DNA of 24,571 nucleotides from Bacteroides sp. CAG:1076 (GTDB taxonomy: Bacteria; Bacteroidota; Bacteroidia; Bacteroidales; Bacteroidaceae), in contig HF993155.1 of assembly GCA_000436795.1 (NCBI GenBank), positions 1 to 24,571 of the forward strand, read 5' to 3'. Positions 15,390 to 23,285 of the stretch are shown here, one piece after another. The notes under the pieces were generated by a model. That model did no database searches. It was given only the letters and a program-made list of their open reading frames with translations, and was not told the DNA's origin. Position 1 is the first letter of the stretch. Each line of letters opens with the position of its first letter. A program made the translations under genes and the position numbers.

Positions 15390-16616
15390 ATGAATAGAAA
15401 AACGAATAGGCTTATAGCTGTGTGTATGTTTTTATGCTTGTCCGTTTATACCATGGCAAGTAGCAAGGATAGTACAAGTCAGCGATTAGTTCATATAATT
15501 GGAGTCGATTTCCGGCCTGCTTATACATTTCCTACCAATGAATTTTTTAAGGGTGCGAATGCTGCACAAACTCCTGTCAGGAAGACTTTCTCGGGACACG
15601 TGAAGTATGGATTTAAATTCTCGCCCGATACCTATTGGGGGCGTATTTATCCTTATGCGATACAAGGTATTGGAGTGGGATATAATACCTTTTTCAATTC
15701 TTCCGAGATAGGCAATCCACTGGCCGTTTATGCCTTTCAAACATATAGGATTGCCAGTATAACCCCTCGTTTGTCTTTCGACTATGAATGGAACTTTGGG
15801 GCTTCTTTCGGATGGAAGAAATATGATGAAGAAACAAATTCCATGAATAATGTAGTTGGCTCGAAAATAAATGCCTATATCAATTTCGGCTTATTGCTTA
15901 ACTGGCAGATTGATGCCTGTACTCATTTGCGTGCAGGAGTCGGAGTTACACATTATTCGAATGGGAATACAGGATATCCTAACTCTGGAGTTAATACGAT
16001 AGGTGGAAGTATTGGAATCATACGTTATTTTGGCAATAAGGAAAAAATGGAATTATACAATAAGGCCTATTATACTGCTTATCGGAACAAGGACACATTT
16101 AAGCCCTATGTAAGTTATGATCTTATTATATATGGTGCATTGAAAAAGAAAGGTGTCTTTCCGCCATATAATTCACCGGTACTTGTTCCCGGTTCTTTTG
16201 CCGTAGGCGGATTCAACTTTACTCCTATGTATAATTTCAGCAATTATTTTCGCGCGGGACTTTCGCTGGATGCACAATATGATGAAAGCGCGAATTTATC
16301 CGATCACGTTGCAAATACAGGTGGGGTAATCGATACGGAAAATATTCGTTTTCATCGTCCCCCATTTAAGGAACAGTTTGCTGTTGGACTTTCGGCCCGG
16401 GCCGAAATCGTTATGCCTATCTTTTCAATAAACTTAGGTATTGGACGGAATATTATATGTAAAGGTGCAGATACTAATTCGTTTTATCAGATAATTGCCC
16501 TGAAAACGGATATAACCAAGAATTTATTTTTGCATGTCGGGTATCAGCTCTATAAGTTTAAGGATCCGAACAACTTGATGCTGGGAATAGGAGTCAGGCT
16601 TAACGCCAAACGATAA
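15390..16616 (+). CDS. PagL-like lipid A 3-O-deacylase / acyloxyacyl hydrolase family protein
   Basis: A 408-residue outer-membrane beta-barrel with a signal peptide (LIAVCMFLCLSVYTMAS). The family motif GVGVTHYSNGNTGYPNSGVN (183-202) carries His188 and Ser190, equivalent to PagL His126 and Ser128. The position of the PagL catalytic Glu140 is Asn202 here, as I believe is common in bacterial relatives. PagL removes the 3-O acyl chain of lipid A in the outer membrane. At ~400 aa it is much longer than PagL (~170 aa), with a second repeat-like barrel region (~240-408: YVSYDLIIYGALKKKG ... HVGYQLYKFKDPNNLMLGIG). It starts one base after the lipoprotein stop. Substrate remains inferred. Confidence 0.75.
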   Translation: MNRKTNRLIAVCMFLCLSVYTMASSKDSTSQRLVHIIGVDFRPAYTFPTNEFFKGANAAQTPVRKTFSGHVKYGFKFSPDTYWGRIYPYAIQGIGVGYNTFFNSSEIGNPLAVYAFQTYRIASITPRLSFDYEWNFGASFGWKKYDEETNSMNNVVGSKINAYINFGLLLNWQIDACTHLRAGVGVTHYSNGNTGYPNSGVNTIGGSIGIIRYFGNKEKMELYNKAYYTAYRNKDTFKPYVSYDLIIYGALKKKGVFPPYNSPVLVPGSFAVGGFNFTPMYNFSNYFRAGLSLDAQYDESANLSDHVANTGGVIDTENIRFHRPPFKEQFAVGLSARAEIVMPIFSINLGIGRNIICKGADTNSFYQIIALKTDITKNLFLHVGYQLYKFKDPNNLMLGIGVRLNAKR

Positions 16617-16664
16617 GGCTGTTTGAAAATCGCTTTAAAATTCTTTTATGTCATAGTTTATCCT

Positions 16665-16672
16665 TACTTTTG
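16665..16672 (+). promoter_or_regulatory. TAnnTTTG box upstream of the sulfatase
   Basis: TACTTTTG at 16665-16672 matches the Bacteroidales -7 consensus and lies 33 bp before the ATG at 16706, in the 89-bp gap after the PagL-like gene. No convincing -33 TTTG is present at 19-21 bp. Confidence 0.45.
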
Positions 16673-16705
16673 TAGTCGAAATATATAAACCAACTTTAAA
16701 ATACT

Positions 16706-18262
16706 ATGAAAAATTTAATTCTGCCGATAGGTCTTTTGTCGCTTTACTCATCGGCTTTTGCACAACAAATGCCAGAGCGTCCCAACGTGTTACTTATTTA
16801 CGCCGATGATATCGGTTATGGAGATTTAAGTTGTAATGGTACGTCGGCTGTACGTACTCCCAATGTTGAGAAACTGGCTTCCGAAGGAATACGTTTTACA
16901 AATGCTCATTGTGCCGCTGCTACAAGTACTCCTTCGCGTTATGCTTTGTTAACCGGTGAGTATGCTTGGCGCAGAGAAGGAACTGGCGTTGCAGCAGGAA
17001 ATGCAGCCATGATTATAACCCCCGAACGTTATACCATTGCTGATATGTTTAAGGATGCGGGATATCAGACAGGGGTAGTAGGAAAATGGCATCTCGGATT
17101 GGGGAATGAAACCGGCAAGCAGGACTGGAATGGAGTAGTTAAGCCTAATCCGGCAGATCTTGGTTTCGATTATTCTTATATTATGGCGGCAACTGCTGAC
17201 CGTACTCCATGTATCTTTATGGAAAATGGCAGAGGGGTTGGTCTGGACCCTAATGATCCTGTGTATGTAAGTTATACAGAGAATTTTCCCGGTGAACCTA
17301 CAGGGAAGGATAATCCGGAACTGTTGCGTATGTTTCCTTCGCACGGACACGATCAGTCTATCGTCAATGGTATTTCACGTATCGGATATATGAAAGGTGG
17401 AAAGAGTGCTTTGTGGAAAGACGAAGATATAGCCGATAGTATAACCGTTCATGCTATCCGCTTTATAGAGAAGAGTCAGCAGTCGAAGGAGCCTTTCTTC
17501 CTCTACTTGGCTACAAACGATATTCATGTACCTCGTGTTCCTCATAAGCGCTTTGCCGGTAAGAGTGGGTTAGGCCCTCGGGGGGATGCATTGTTGTCTT
17601 TCGACTGGACTGTGGGGCAGGTGATGGAAACATTGAAAAAGCTGAATCTGGATGATAATACGATTGTGATTCTTTCGAGCGACAATGGAGCCGTTATTGA
17701 TGACGGTTATCAGGATCAGGCAGTCGAGCTGTTGGGTAACCACAAGGCCACTGGTGTGTATAGAGGTGGTAAGTATAGCAGTTATGAAGGCGGGACACGT
17801 GTCCCATGCATTATACGCTGGAAGGGACAGATTACCCCCGGAGTTTCGGATTATTTGGTTAGTCAGGTTGACTGGTTTGCATCGTTTGCTTCGATGTGTG
17901 GAGTCGAGCTTCCGGTAGGGAGTGCACCCGATAGTGAAAATCACTTGAATTCATGGTTTGAATCTAATGCGAAGGGACGTATTTGGACGGTAGAACATAA
18001 TGTGCAGAATAACTTGTCGATAACGGATGGTGTATGGAAGTATATTCCTGCGGCAAATGGTCCGGCAATTATTAAGGAGACCAACACTGAACTGGGAAAT
18101 AATCCGGCTGAGGATCAGTTGTATAATTTGTTGTCCGATCCGGGTGAACGGATCAATGTGGCAGACGGAAATCAGGAACTTGTCCAAAAAATGCGTAGTG
18201 AACTTGTGCGCATCATAGAAAGTGGGCAGCATATTCAGTCCGGATACTTTATTTCGAAATAA
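16706..18262 (+). CDS. S1-family sulfatase (Ser-type, formylglycine)
   Basis: A 518-residue secreted sulfatase with a signal peptide (LILPIGLLSLYSSAFAQ, ~4-20). Calcium ligands Asp34-Asp35 sit in YADDIGYGD. The maturation motif S74-T-P-S-R78 followed by YALLTG is the Ser-type, so Ser74 would be converted to formylglycine by an anaerobic sulfatase-maturating enzyme. Lys127/His129 (GKWHLG), His274 (NDIHVPR), Asp326-Asn327 (SSDNGAV) and Lys356 with EGGTRVP (361-367) complete the arylsulfatase A-like active site. It hydrolyses a sulfate ester on a glycan or small molecule, probably in the periplasm or at the cell surface. No SusC/D, glycosidase or sigma/anti-sigma gene is next to it, so the substrate cannot be read from context. 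Confidence 0.92.
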   Translation: MKNLILPIGLLSLYSSAFAQQMPERPNVLLIYADDIGYGDLSCNGTSAVRTPNVEKLASEGIRFTNAHCAAATSTPSRYALLTGEYAWRREGTGVAAGNAAMIITPERYTIADMFKDAGYQTGVVGKWHLGLGNETGKQDWNGVVKPNPADLGFDYSYIMAATADRTPCIFMENGRGVGLDPNDPVYVSYTENFPGEPTGKDNPELLRMFPSHGHDQSIVNGISRIGYMKGGKSALWKDEDIADSITVHAIRFIEKSQQSKEPFFLYLATNDIHVPRVPHKRFAGKSGLGPRGDALLSFDWTVGQVMETLKKLNLDDNTIVILSSDNGAVIDDGYQDQAVELLGNHKATGVYRGGKYSSYEGGTRVPCIIRWKGQITPGVSDYLVSQVDWFASFASMCGVELPVGSAPDSENHLNSWFESNAKGRIWTVEHNVQNNLSITDGVWKYIPAANGPAIIKETNTELGNNPAEDQLYNLLSDPGERINVADGNQELVQKMRSELVRIIESGQHIQSGYFISK

Positions 18263-18281
18263 GTTTCTTTATATGTAGTCG

Positions 18282-18338
18282 CCAACGGGCTGTTGGTTTC
18301 GTGTTCCAGATTGGCGAGAGAAACCAACAGCTTGTTGG
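18282..18338 (+). terminator. hairpin downstream of the sulfatase
   Basis: Arms at 18282-18300 and 18320-18338 pair over 19 positions: 17 Watson-Crick, including the perfect CTGTTGGTTTC/GAAACCAACAG, plus two G-U wobbles in + strand RNA. The loop is 19 nt. It starts 20 bp after the sulfatase stop. No U-tract follows, so it may be a 3'-end stabiliser rather than a classic intrinsic terminator. Confidence 0.5.
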
Positions 18339-18500
18339 GACATTGTTTGCCGATATAACCCACTGGTGGATTCTCCGTGTGTTCCATCACGTCCTCCTTT
18401 CTTTATTGGGGTTATACTTCGGTTATCGTTCTTGAAAGTGCGATTTCTCGCCAAGCCCATTGATGCGAGCATCATGGGTCTTCTGGCTTACGAAATCGTT

Positions 18501-18532
18501 CCGTTACGGGCGGAATTTTTCCCGCCCGACGG
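18501..18532 (-). terminator. GC-rich hairpin after the GLUG lipoprotein gene
   Basis: CGGGCGG (18507-18513) pairs with 18522-18528 across an 8-nt A/T-rich loop. The stem is extended by CCGT (18501-18504) and ACGG (18529-18532). It begins two bases past the minus-strand stop at 18534. A U-tract is lacking. The remaining convergent gap 18339-18500 also has a CCCATTGATGC/GCATCATGGG dyad (18456-18478) but no convincing gene. Confidence 0.4.
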
Positions 18533-18533
18533 T

Positions 18534-20258
18534 TCACTGTTTCTTCAAGGTAGGCAATGCTCCGGTGAGTTCGTAACGCCACTCTGAGCCTGCGTTCTGC
18601 AAGGCGGTGTTCATGGCATCAACGGCCTCCTTCCAGTTGACGGTCGTGCCGTCCACCTTGATGGGTGTGCCTATGCTGGCGTTGTCCTTGCCGATACCAT
18701 TGCCATCATAGTCGCTCCAATAGCAGGCGGTTAGGACACCACCAGTATTCTGTCCTATAGCACCTCCGATGTTGCCTTGTCCGGTAATGGTACCGGAGGC
18801 ATGGTAACAGGCAGTGATAGTGCCGGTGGTGCTATTTCCTACAGCACCGCCGGCATCTGCTGCATATTCTGTTCTTGTTGCCACCACGTCGCTTGTGGAA
18901 TAGCAGGCGGTAATGAAGCCGTCAGTTATAACGCCTGATACACCACCAACACTACTTTCTCCTTGGACGGTGGCTGAAGATGAGCAACCAATGATGTCGC
19001 CATGTTCTCCAGTTTCAAGTGATCGAGAATTTCCAACTACTCCACCTGCCACTGTAAGAGAGGCCGTCACGCTGCCGCCCTCAACCGAGCATCCAATAAC
19101 GGTACCCAGACTGGCTCCTGCTATGGCACCAACTTCGCTTTCTCCAGATATATTCACATCCTTCAGCTGCACATTCTTCACCGTGCCACCTTTATCTATA
19201 CAACCAATCAATCCTACAGCAAATCTTGCTTGATTGATCGTAAGTCCGGAGATGGTATGGCCTTGACCGTCGAATGTACCGGTATATCCGGTATAGACAT
19301 AGTTTATATTGCTGCCTATCGGCGTCCACTCTTTGCCAGTAAGGTCAATGTCGGCGATTAGGGTACAATTTATCGACAGGTCATTCCGTGCGGCTTCGTT
19401 CCATTCCAGCAGGCCGTTGGCGTTGTAAACTTCGTAGGTCTTGCCGTCAGCAGACAGGTTATATCCCTTGTCATAATTCAGTGTGATATTGTAGAACTTG
19501 CCCGCCTCGGGGGTGAAGGCGGCGGAGAGGTTGCGTTCCTCGGTGCCGTTTGCCCTCAGTTTCTTGATTTCGTAGCCGGGCACCACGTTCGCCTCCCAGC
19601 AGGTGATGGTTGCGCCGTTCTCGGTGTATTCGCACTTCTTCATCTCTATCCAGCCCTCTTGCGAGCCCTGTCCGGCATTGCCTTTTTCGTAGGTACACTG
19701 TGTATAGGTATAGAGCTGAAGGCTTTGCACCTTGCCGAGTGCATCGTCCGAAGGCGTGATGCGTACCTTCGCCAGAGCGTGGGTGAAGTTCAGCGTGACG
19801 GGATCCGGATATTTGCCCGTGCCCGTACCGCCCAGCAGATAAGCAAGACTTTGGCTCTGGTTGCCGAGGTCGATGGTGCCGTCCGTGGCGGGGTACCAGG
19901 CGGTGACGATGTGGTCGTTGCGGTCGCTCCAGTACAGGGGTGTTTCGGCTCTGACGGTGTGGTCGTCCTGCACGGTGTAGGTGCCGACCTCTTCCTTGCC
20001 GTCTATCTGCACGGCGAACCGGTCGCCCGCGTCGAACACGCTGCCCGTGCCGTCCGCAATCTCGCTGACGCGCGTCTGCGGTGCGCCCCAGGGCTGCGCC
20101 TCGCCGCCCTCCACGCCAAGGGTGATGCGGGCTATCTCAAGGGGGTATTGTCCTTCGGGCAGACGGTTGCCGTCCGCCAGTTCGTCCGTCGTGCAGGCAG
20201 CCGTGGCAAGGAGCAGCGCGGCTGCTGCCGGGTAAGTAAAATGTTTCAATAAGTTCAT
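18534..20258 (-). CDS. fimbrillin-like lipoprotein with GLUG repeats
   Basis: A 574-residue surface lipoprotein. The frame opens at 20309, but the ATG at 20258 gives a proper lipoprotein signal (AAAALLLATAAC, Cys22). Residues ~30-265 resemble the Mfa-like/fimbrillin fold (FDAGDRFAVQ, YWSDRNDHIVTAWYPA, LNFTHALAKVRIT, PEAGKFYNITL). Residues ~275-345 form the usual pre-GLUG module (ADIDLTGKEWTPIG, GTFDGQGHTISGLTI). About six GLUG-type repeats fill 348-515 (VGAIAG, AGGVVG, VGGVSG, AGGAVG, IGGAIG with GxIxxCYS strands), likely a beta-helix. It may be an adhesin or a pilus tip/accessory protein. G+C is strikingly high over the signal and fimbrillin part (46 of 60 bases at 20041-20100) and lower over the GLUG part, suggesting a mosaic gene. 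Confidence 0.85.
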   Translation of the reverse strand: MNLLKHFTYPAAAALLLATAACTTDELADGNRLPEGQYPLEIARITLGVEGGEAQPWGAPQTRVSEIADGTGSVFDAGDRFAVQIDGKEEVGTYTVQDDHTVRAETPLYWSDRNDHIVTAWYPATDGTIDLGNQSQSLAYLLGGTGTGKYPDPVTLNFTHALAKVRITPSDDALGKVQSLQLYTYTQCTYEKGNAGQGSQEGWIEMKKCEYTENGATITCWEANVVPGYEIKKLRANGTEERNLSAAFTPEAGKFYNITLNYDKGYNLSADGKTYEVYNANGLLEWNEAARNDLSINCTLIADIDLTGKEWTPIGSNINYVYTGYTGTFDGQGHTISGLTINQARFAVGLIGCIDKGGTVKNVQLKDVNISGESEVGAIAGASLGTVIGCSVEGGSVTASLTVAGGVVGNSRSLETGEHGDIIGCSSSATVQGESSVGGVSGVITDGFITACYSTSDVVATRTEYAADAGGAVGNSTTGTITACYHASGTITGQGNIGGAIGQNTGGVLTACYWSDYDGNGIGKDNASIGTPIKVDGTTVNWKEAVDAMNTALQNAGSEWRYELTGALPTLKKQ

Positions 20259-20303
20259 ATCGCTTCTAAGTTTTATGTTTCCAATACTACTTACAAGCGT
20301 TCC
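20259..20303 (-). promoter_or_regulatory. leader hairpin element, copy 1
   Basis: Read on the minus strand, GGAACGCTTGTAAG (20303-20290) and CTTAGAAGC (20270-20262) form a 9-position stem with one mismatch, ending 3 nt before the ATG of the GLUG lipoprotein. A close relative lies before the fimbrillin gene at 23151, matching 13 of 14 and 9 of 10 bases in the two arms. It may control translation start or be a dyad operator. Confidence 0.4.
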
Positions 20304-20333
20304 GAACAAAAGAATGATAAGGAAAGAAAATGA

Positions 20334-21149
20334 TTATTTCAGCAACTTCCGGTTTGTGTCTTCCAAAATGCGCATCTGCTGTATGGCTATCCGGTTCAGT
20401 TTGACGAGCCGTTCGCTCTGGGACAGTCCTTCGTTGATGAGCACGGCATTCAGGCTTTCCATGTTCGACAGGCATATCAGTTCGTTTACGCCTGCATAGT
20501 CACGGATGTTGCCTTTCAAGTCTGGATGGGCATCGCGCCATTCAAGTGCCGTCATGCCGAAGAGGGCGACATTCAGCACGTCTGCCTCGCTGGCATATAT
20601 GCGGCTTGCCTGCTGTGCTGTCACTTCCGCCGGAATGAGATTTTGCTTGATGGCATCCGTGTGAATGTGGTAGTTTATTTTAGAGAGTTCTCGCTTGGCC
20701 GACCATCCCAGCAAAGTCTGTTCCTGCTCTTTTAACCTCTGGAACTCCTTGACAAGATACAGCTCGAACTCCACGGAAACCCAGCTGGCAAACTTGAACG
20801 CGATGTCGCGCTGCGCATACGTCCCGCCTCCGGCACCGTTTTTCGACAGGATACCGACAGCCCCGGTCAGTTCCACCCACCTCGAAGGACTCATGGTGAA
20901 CGCATTGCTGCCCGCTTCTGCTAAAAGGGGGTCGAATTCGACCCCTTTAAACGCAGGGTTGTTCAGCTGCTCCCACAGTCCGAGGTATTCCAGCGTGTTC
21001 TTCAGCCGCATCCAGTTCTTCACCACGTCTTTTGGCTCGGCAGGATTTTTCTGGCGGGCGATGTCCGTGATGCAGATGTAGTCGATGCCGTTATGCTGCA
21101 AGGTTCTGATGGTGGTACCTTTCACCTGGAGGGACGATTTCTTTGCCAT
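20334..21149 (-). CDS. KilA-N domain DNA-binding protein
   Basis: A 271-residue protein with an N-terminal KilA-N-type region (~8-130: ITDIARQKNPAEPKDVVKNW, NTLEYLGLWEQLNNPAFKG, SPSRWVELTGAVGILSKNG, GTYAQRDIAFKFASWVSVEF). A C-terminal helical part follows (~131-271), with a heptad-like tail (RLVKLNRIAIQQMRILEDTN). KilA-N proteins are found in phages, mobile elements and many Bacteroides chromosomes, and are believed to bind DNA. There is no integrase or phage structural gene here, so a prophage is not supported. It lies between fimbrillin-like genes on the same strand and may regulate them, or may be unrelated cargo. TATTTTTG (minus strand, 21185-21178) is a likely -7 box, 29 bp before the ATG. 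Confidence 0.85.
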   Translation of the reverse strand: MAKKSSLQVKGTTIRTLQHNGIDYICITDIARQKNPAEPKDVVKNWMRLKNTLEYLGLWEQLNNPAFKGVEFDPLLAEAGSNAFTMSPSRWVELTGAVGILSKNGAGGGTYAQRDIAFKFASWVSVEFELYLVKEFQRLKEQEQTLLGWSAKRELSKINYHIHTDAIKQNLIPAEVTAQQASRIYASEADVLNVALFGMTALEWRDAHPDLKGNIRDYAGVNELICLSNMESLNAVLINEGLSQSERLVKLNRIAIQQMRILEDTNRKLLK

Positions 21150-21177
21150 AGTATTCTTTTTCTTTTGATTACGTTAA

Positions 21178-21185
21178 CAAAAATA
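21178..21185 (-). promoter_or_regulatory. TAnnTTTG box upstream of the KilA-N gene
   Basis: On the minus strand the sequence is TATTTTTG, a full match to the -7 consensus, about 28 bp before the KilA-N ATG at 21149. No clear -33 box. The rest of the 190-bp gap (21186-21339) is G+C-rich near 21250-21330, with imperfect CAGCT...CCGG/GCCGG...AGCTG complementarity that may end the upstream fimbrillin transcript. Confidence 0.4.
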
Positions 21186-21339
21186 GCCCTTTTCCGGCAA
21201 TAATCATTCTGTTTCCTATACAATCTTTTTAAAGAACGCTTATTTTGTGCTGCCGCCGCCTGCGAAAACGGCCGTCGCACCATATTGTCTATGGGCAGCT
21301 CCGGCTTGTCGCTTGCGCCGGGGCAGCTGTATGTGGAAC

Positions 21340-22224
21340 TTACAGCGTAGAGTTTGCATTGAACGAATCTCCGTCTTTCCACGGAGTAATTGTGGGTTCG
21401 CCCACCTCGATGTCCTTATTATTGAGCGTTATGTTGTAGGTGTAGGCATAGCCTGCTGTGTAGAAATTGGCTGTGGGTGTCTCAGGCAGTTTCAGTGTGG
21501 CTTTGTAGCTCTGTCCGTTGTAAGACACGCTCAGGTCAAGAGGAATGGTCACTCCCTGCGGTAGAATGATGACTTGCGAAGCGGTGGCACCGTTAAGCTG
21601 CATGTTAATCGGCGAGTTGGCGGCTGCGGTTACGGCAGTCATGCCGGTAGCCGTGTCGAATGTGCCTTCGTGCTTCAGCCCGCCCAACGTGTAGCTGGCA
21701 GGTTCCATTCCGTTGAAAATGATGCCATCGCCCGCCTTGAAGGTGAACTTGATGAGACTCATGCAGTGGTGGAAGGAGTTGTCTTCACCGCCTTTGTCGG
21801 TTTTGTCGGTGAAGCTCACCGTCGGGTTGTGGGTGTCACCCGTGGCTCCCGAGGCAAAGAGGAAGTCGATGCCCGTGCCCTGTTTGTCGGCTGCGGTGCT
21901 GACGGTCACCGTTCCGCCCTCAGCCTGATACGGATAGTAGGCATGGAAGGTATGGGTTTCGGTGTCGTCAAAATAGATGACCGTACCGTCAGGCACGAAC
22001 ATACCGTACTCTCTCTTGTAGGGCACGTTGGTAAAGCCTGCGCCGGTGACGCCGATGCGGTCACCTTCGGTCCACTCGGTTCCTTCAGAATTGACGCGGG
22101 TAGCGGGCGTAATGTCGGCGATAAACTTGGCGGCTACCGGGCCGTCATTCAGGTTCTCGTTGTCGTTGTTACAGGCGGCAAGTGTCAATGCCAGCGCTGC
22201 AAAAGCAAAAAATCTTGTCTTCAT
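21340..22224 (-). CDS. fimbrillin family lipoprotein (Mfa-like), paralogue A
   Basis: A 294-residue lipoprotein with signal FAFAALALTLAAC (Cys18). The mature protein follows the fimbrillin pattern: an early strand ending in PATRV, WTEGDRIGVTG, THTFHAYYPYQAEGG, then the block DFLFASGATGD ... VSFTDKTDKGG ... DNSFHHCMSLIKFTF, and a C-terminal NITLNNKDIEVG ... ITPWKDG strand. Such proteins are pilus or surface-layer subunits in Bacteroidales, secreted as lipoproteins and sometimes processed at the N-terminus before donor-strand assembly. The next gene upstream (22264-23151) is a clear paralogue with the same block, 39 bp away, so tandem duplication and co-transcription are likely. Confidence 0.88.
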   Translation of the reverse strand: MKTRFFAFAALALTLAACNNDNENLNDGPVAAKFIADITPATRVNSEGTEWTEGDRIGVTGAGFTNVPYKREYGMFVPDGTVIYFDDTETHTFHAYYPYQAEGGTVTVSTAADKQGTGIDFLFASGATGDTHNPTVSFTDKTDKGGEDNSFHHCMSLIKFTFKAGDGIIFNGMEPASYTLGGLKHEGTFDTATGMTAVTAAANSPINMQLNGATASQVIILPQGVTIPLDLSVSYNGQSYKATLKLPETPTANFYTAGYAYTYNITLNNKDIEVGEPTITPWKDGDSFNANSTL

Positions 22225-22263
22225 TCTGTTTATAGTCTTTAATTGTTAATTTGCATGGGGGCG

Positions 22264-23151
22264 TTACATTTCCGCACTGGCATCGCCACCTTCCACATCA
22301 TGCCACGGTGAAATTGTGGCTTCGCTGACTTCGAGCTCTTTGTTGCGTACCTTGACGGTATAGGTATAGTTGTTGCCCGCCTGCAGTGCGCCTTCGGGCA
22401 CGGTGAGTATGGCATGATAATTCTGACTTCTGTAATTCACAGTCAACGGCAGGGATGCAGTTGTCTGCGGGAAGAGGATGACCGATGACGTGAGGTTGCC
22501 GTCTGCCAGCTCCATGGTCAGTTCTCCGGTCTGTGTCCCGTCGTCTGCGGTGGCAATGCCGTCGGCCGTGTTGAACGTACCGGTGAGTATCAATCCGTCC
22601 AGCGTGTAACGTTCAGGCTTGATCACACTGAAATCCACGCCGTCGCTCGCCTCGAAGGTAAGGGTTATCTGGCTCATGCGGTGGTGGAAGGAGTTGTCTG
22701 CACCGCCTTTGTCTGTTTTGTCGGTGAAGCTCACCACCGGGCTGTTTTTGTCTCCCGTGGCTCCTGAAGCAAAGAGGAAGTCGATGGCAGGCTGGTTCTG
22801 CTGCGCCGTGGCATCGGTCGTGGCTGCGAGGGTGCCTCCCGCTGCGTTGTACGGATAGTAGGCGCGGAAAGTATGGGTCTTTACATCTTCGATATAGATG
22901 ACCTTTTCTTCTGCCTCAAATGTTCCGTTCTTCAGGATATAAGGCACGTTGTCGTACCGCGTACCGATGTCGGTGACGCCGATGCGGTCTCCGCCAGTCC
23001 ATGTGGTTCCGCTGGCGCGGGTGGCAGGGGCGATGTCGGCGATAAACCGGGCGGCCACGGGATCGTCATTGTTCAGAATCTCGTTGTCGTTATTGCAGGC
23101 TGCCAGTGCGAGGGCGAGCGCTGCAAGTGCAAGGTGTCTTATCTTCATCAT
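22264..23151 (-). CDS. fimbrillin family lipoprotein (Mfa-like), paralogue B
   Basis: A 295-residue lipoprotein. Two adjacent ATGs (23151 and 23148) are possible starts. The signal is HLALAALALALAAC, with Cys19 by the first start. It shares with its neighbour the CNNDNE start of the mature protein, RFIADIAPATR, WTGGDRIGVT, THTFRAYYPYNAAGG, DFLFASGATGD, VSFTDKTDKGG, DNSFHHRMS and the ATISPWHD end. The central and C-terminal strands have diverged more, as expected for surface-exposed subunits under selection. The shared leader hairpin lies directly before its start. A chaperone, usher or anchor gene for pilus assembly is not visible in this window. Confidence 0.88.
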   Translation of the reverse strand: MMKIRHLALAALALALAACNNDNEILNNDDPVAARFIADIAPATRASGTTWTGGDRIGVTDIGTRYDNVPYILKNGTFEAEEKVIYIEDVKTHTFRAYYPYNAAGGTLAATTDATAQQNQPAIDFLFASGATGDKNSPVVSFTDKTDKGGADNSFHHRMSQITLTFEASDGVDFSVIKPERYTLDGLILTGTFNTADGIATADDGTQTGELTMELADGNLTSSVILFPQTTASLPLTVNYRSQNYHAILTVPEGALQAGNNYTYTVKVRNKELEVSEATISPWHDVEGGDASAEM

Positions 23152-23152
23152 T

Positions 23153-23199
23153 GCTTATAAGTGTTAAAGTTGTTAATAATCAGTTCTTATAAGCGTTCC
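23153..23199 (-). promoter_or_regulatory. leader hairpin element, copy 2
   Basis: CTTATAAG, itself a palindrome, occurs at 23154-23161 and 23186-23193. With flanking bases the arms GCTTATAAG (23153-23161) and CTTATAAGC (23186-23194) form a perfect 9-bp inverted repeat, and GTTCC follows to 23199. On the minus strand the distal arm ends 1 nt before the first possible ATG (23151). It corresponds to the element before the GLUG lipoprotein gene. Confidence 0.45.
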
Positions 23200-23210
23200 T
23201 TGGCATAAAG

Positions 23211-23259
23211 GGAAAAACGAACGTCCCGCCATATTCCACAAAAGGAACATGGCGGGACG
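23211..23259 (-). terminator. intrinsic terminator of the higBA-type operon
   Basis: CGTCCCGCCAT (23222-23232) and ATGGCGGGACG (23249-23259) form a perfect 11-bp stem, extended by TTCC/GGAA after one mismatch, with a 6-nt loop. On the minus strand the stem is followed by TTCGTTTTT (23219-23211), a proper U-tract. It lies 27 bp after the antitoxin stop, so it should end the toxin-antitoxin transcript before the fimbrillin genes. Confidence 0.75.
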
Positions 23260-23285
23260 GGAAACCTTAGACCTATAAAGCGGTC

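Noticed and set aside
16706..18262. Polysaccharide utilisation locus around the sulfatase
   Set aside because: No SusC/SusD pair, glycoside hydrolase or hybrid two-component regulator within the window.
18366..18587. Plus-strand 73-codon frame after the sulfatase
   Set aside because: Runs across the hairpins and into the antisense of the GLUG gene; no recognisable protein features.
18781..19140. Tandem DNA repeats or CRISPR-like array
   Set aside because: The periodicity is at protein level (GLUG repeats); DNA units differ and no constant spacer/repeat pattern exists.
19659..20252. Plus-strand 197-codon open frame
   Set aside because: Antisense to the very G+C-rich 5' part of the GLUG lipoprotein gene, where long chance frames are expected; Val/Arg/Ala-rich with no motif.
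20334..21149. Prophage or phage remnant suggested by the KilA-N domain
   Set aside because: No integrase, capsid, terminase or lysis genes nearby; KilA-N proteins are common as lone genes in Bacteroides chromosomes.
21574..22242. Plus-strand 222-codon open frame
   Set aside because: Antisense to fimbrillin A; a similar shadow frame over fimbrillin B reflects the paralogy, not a real gene.
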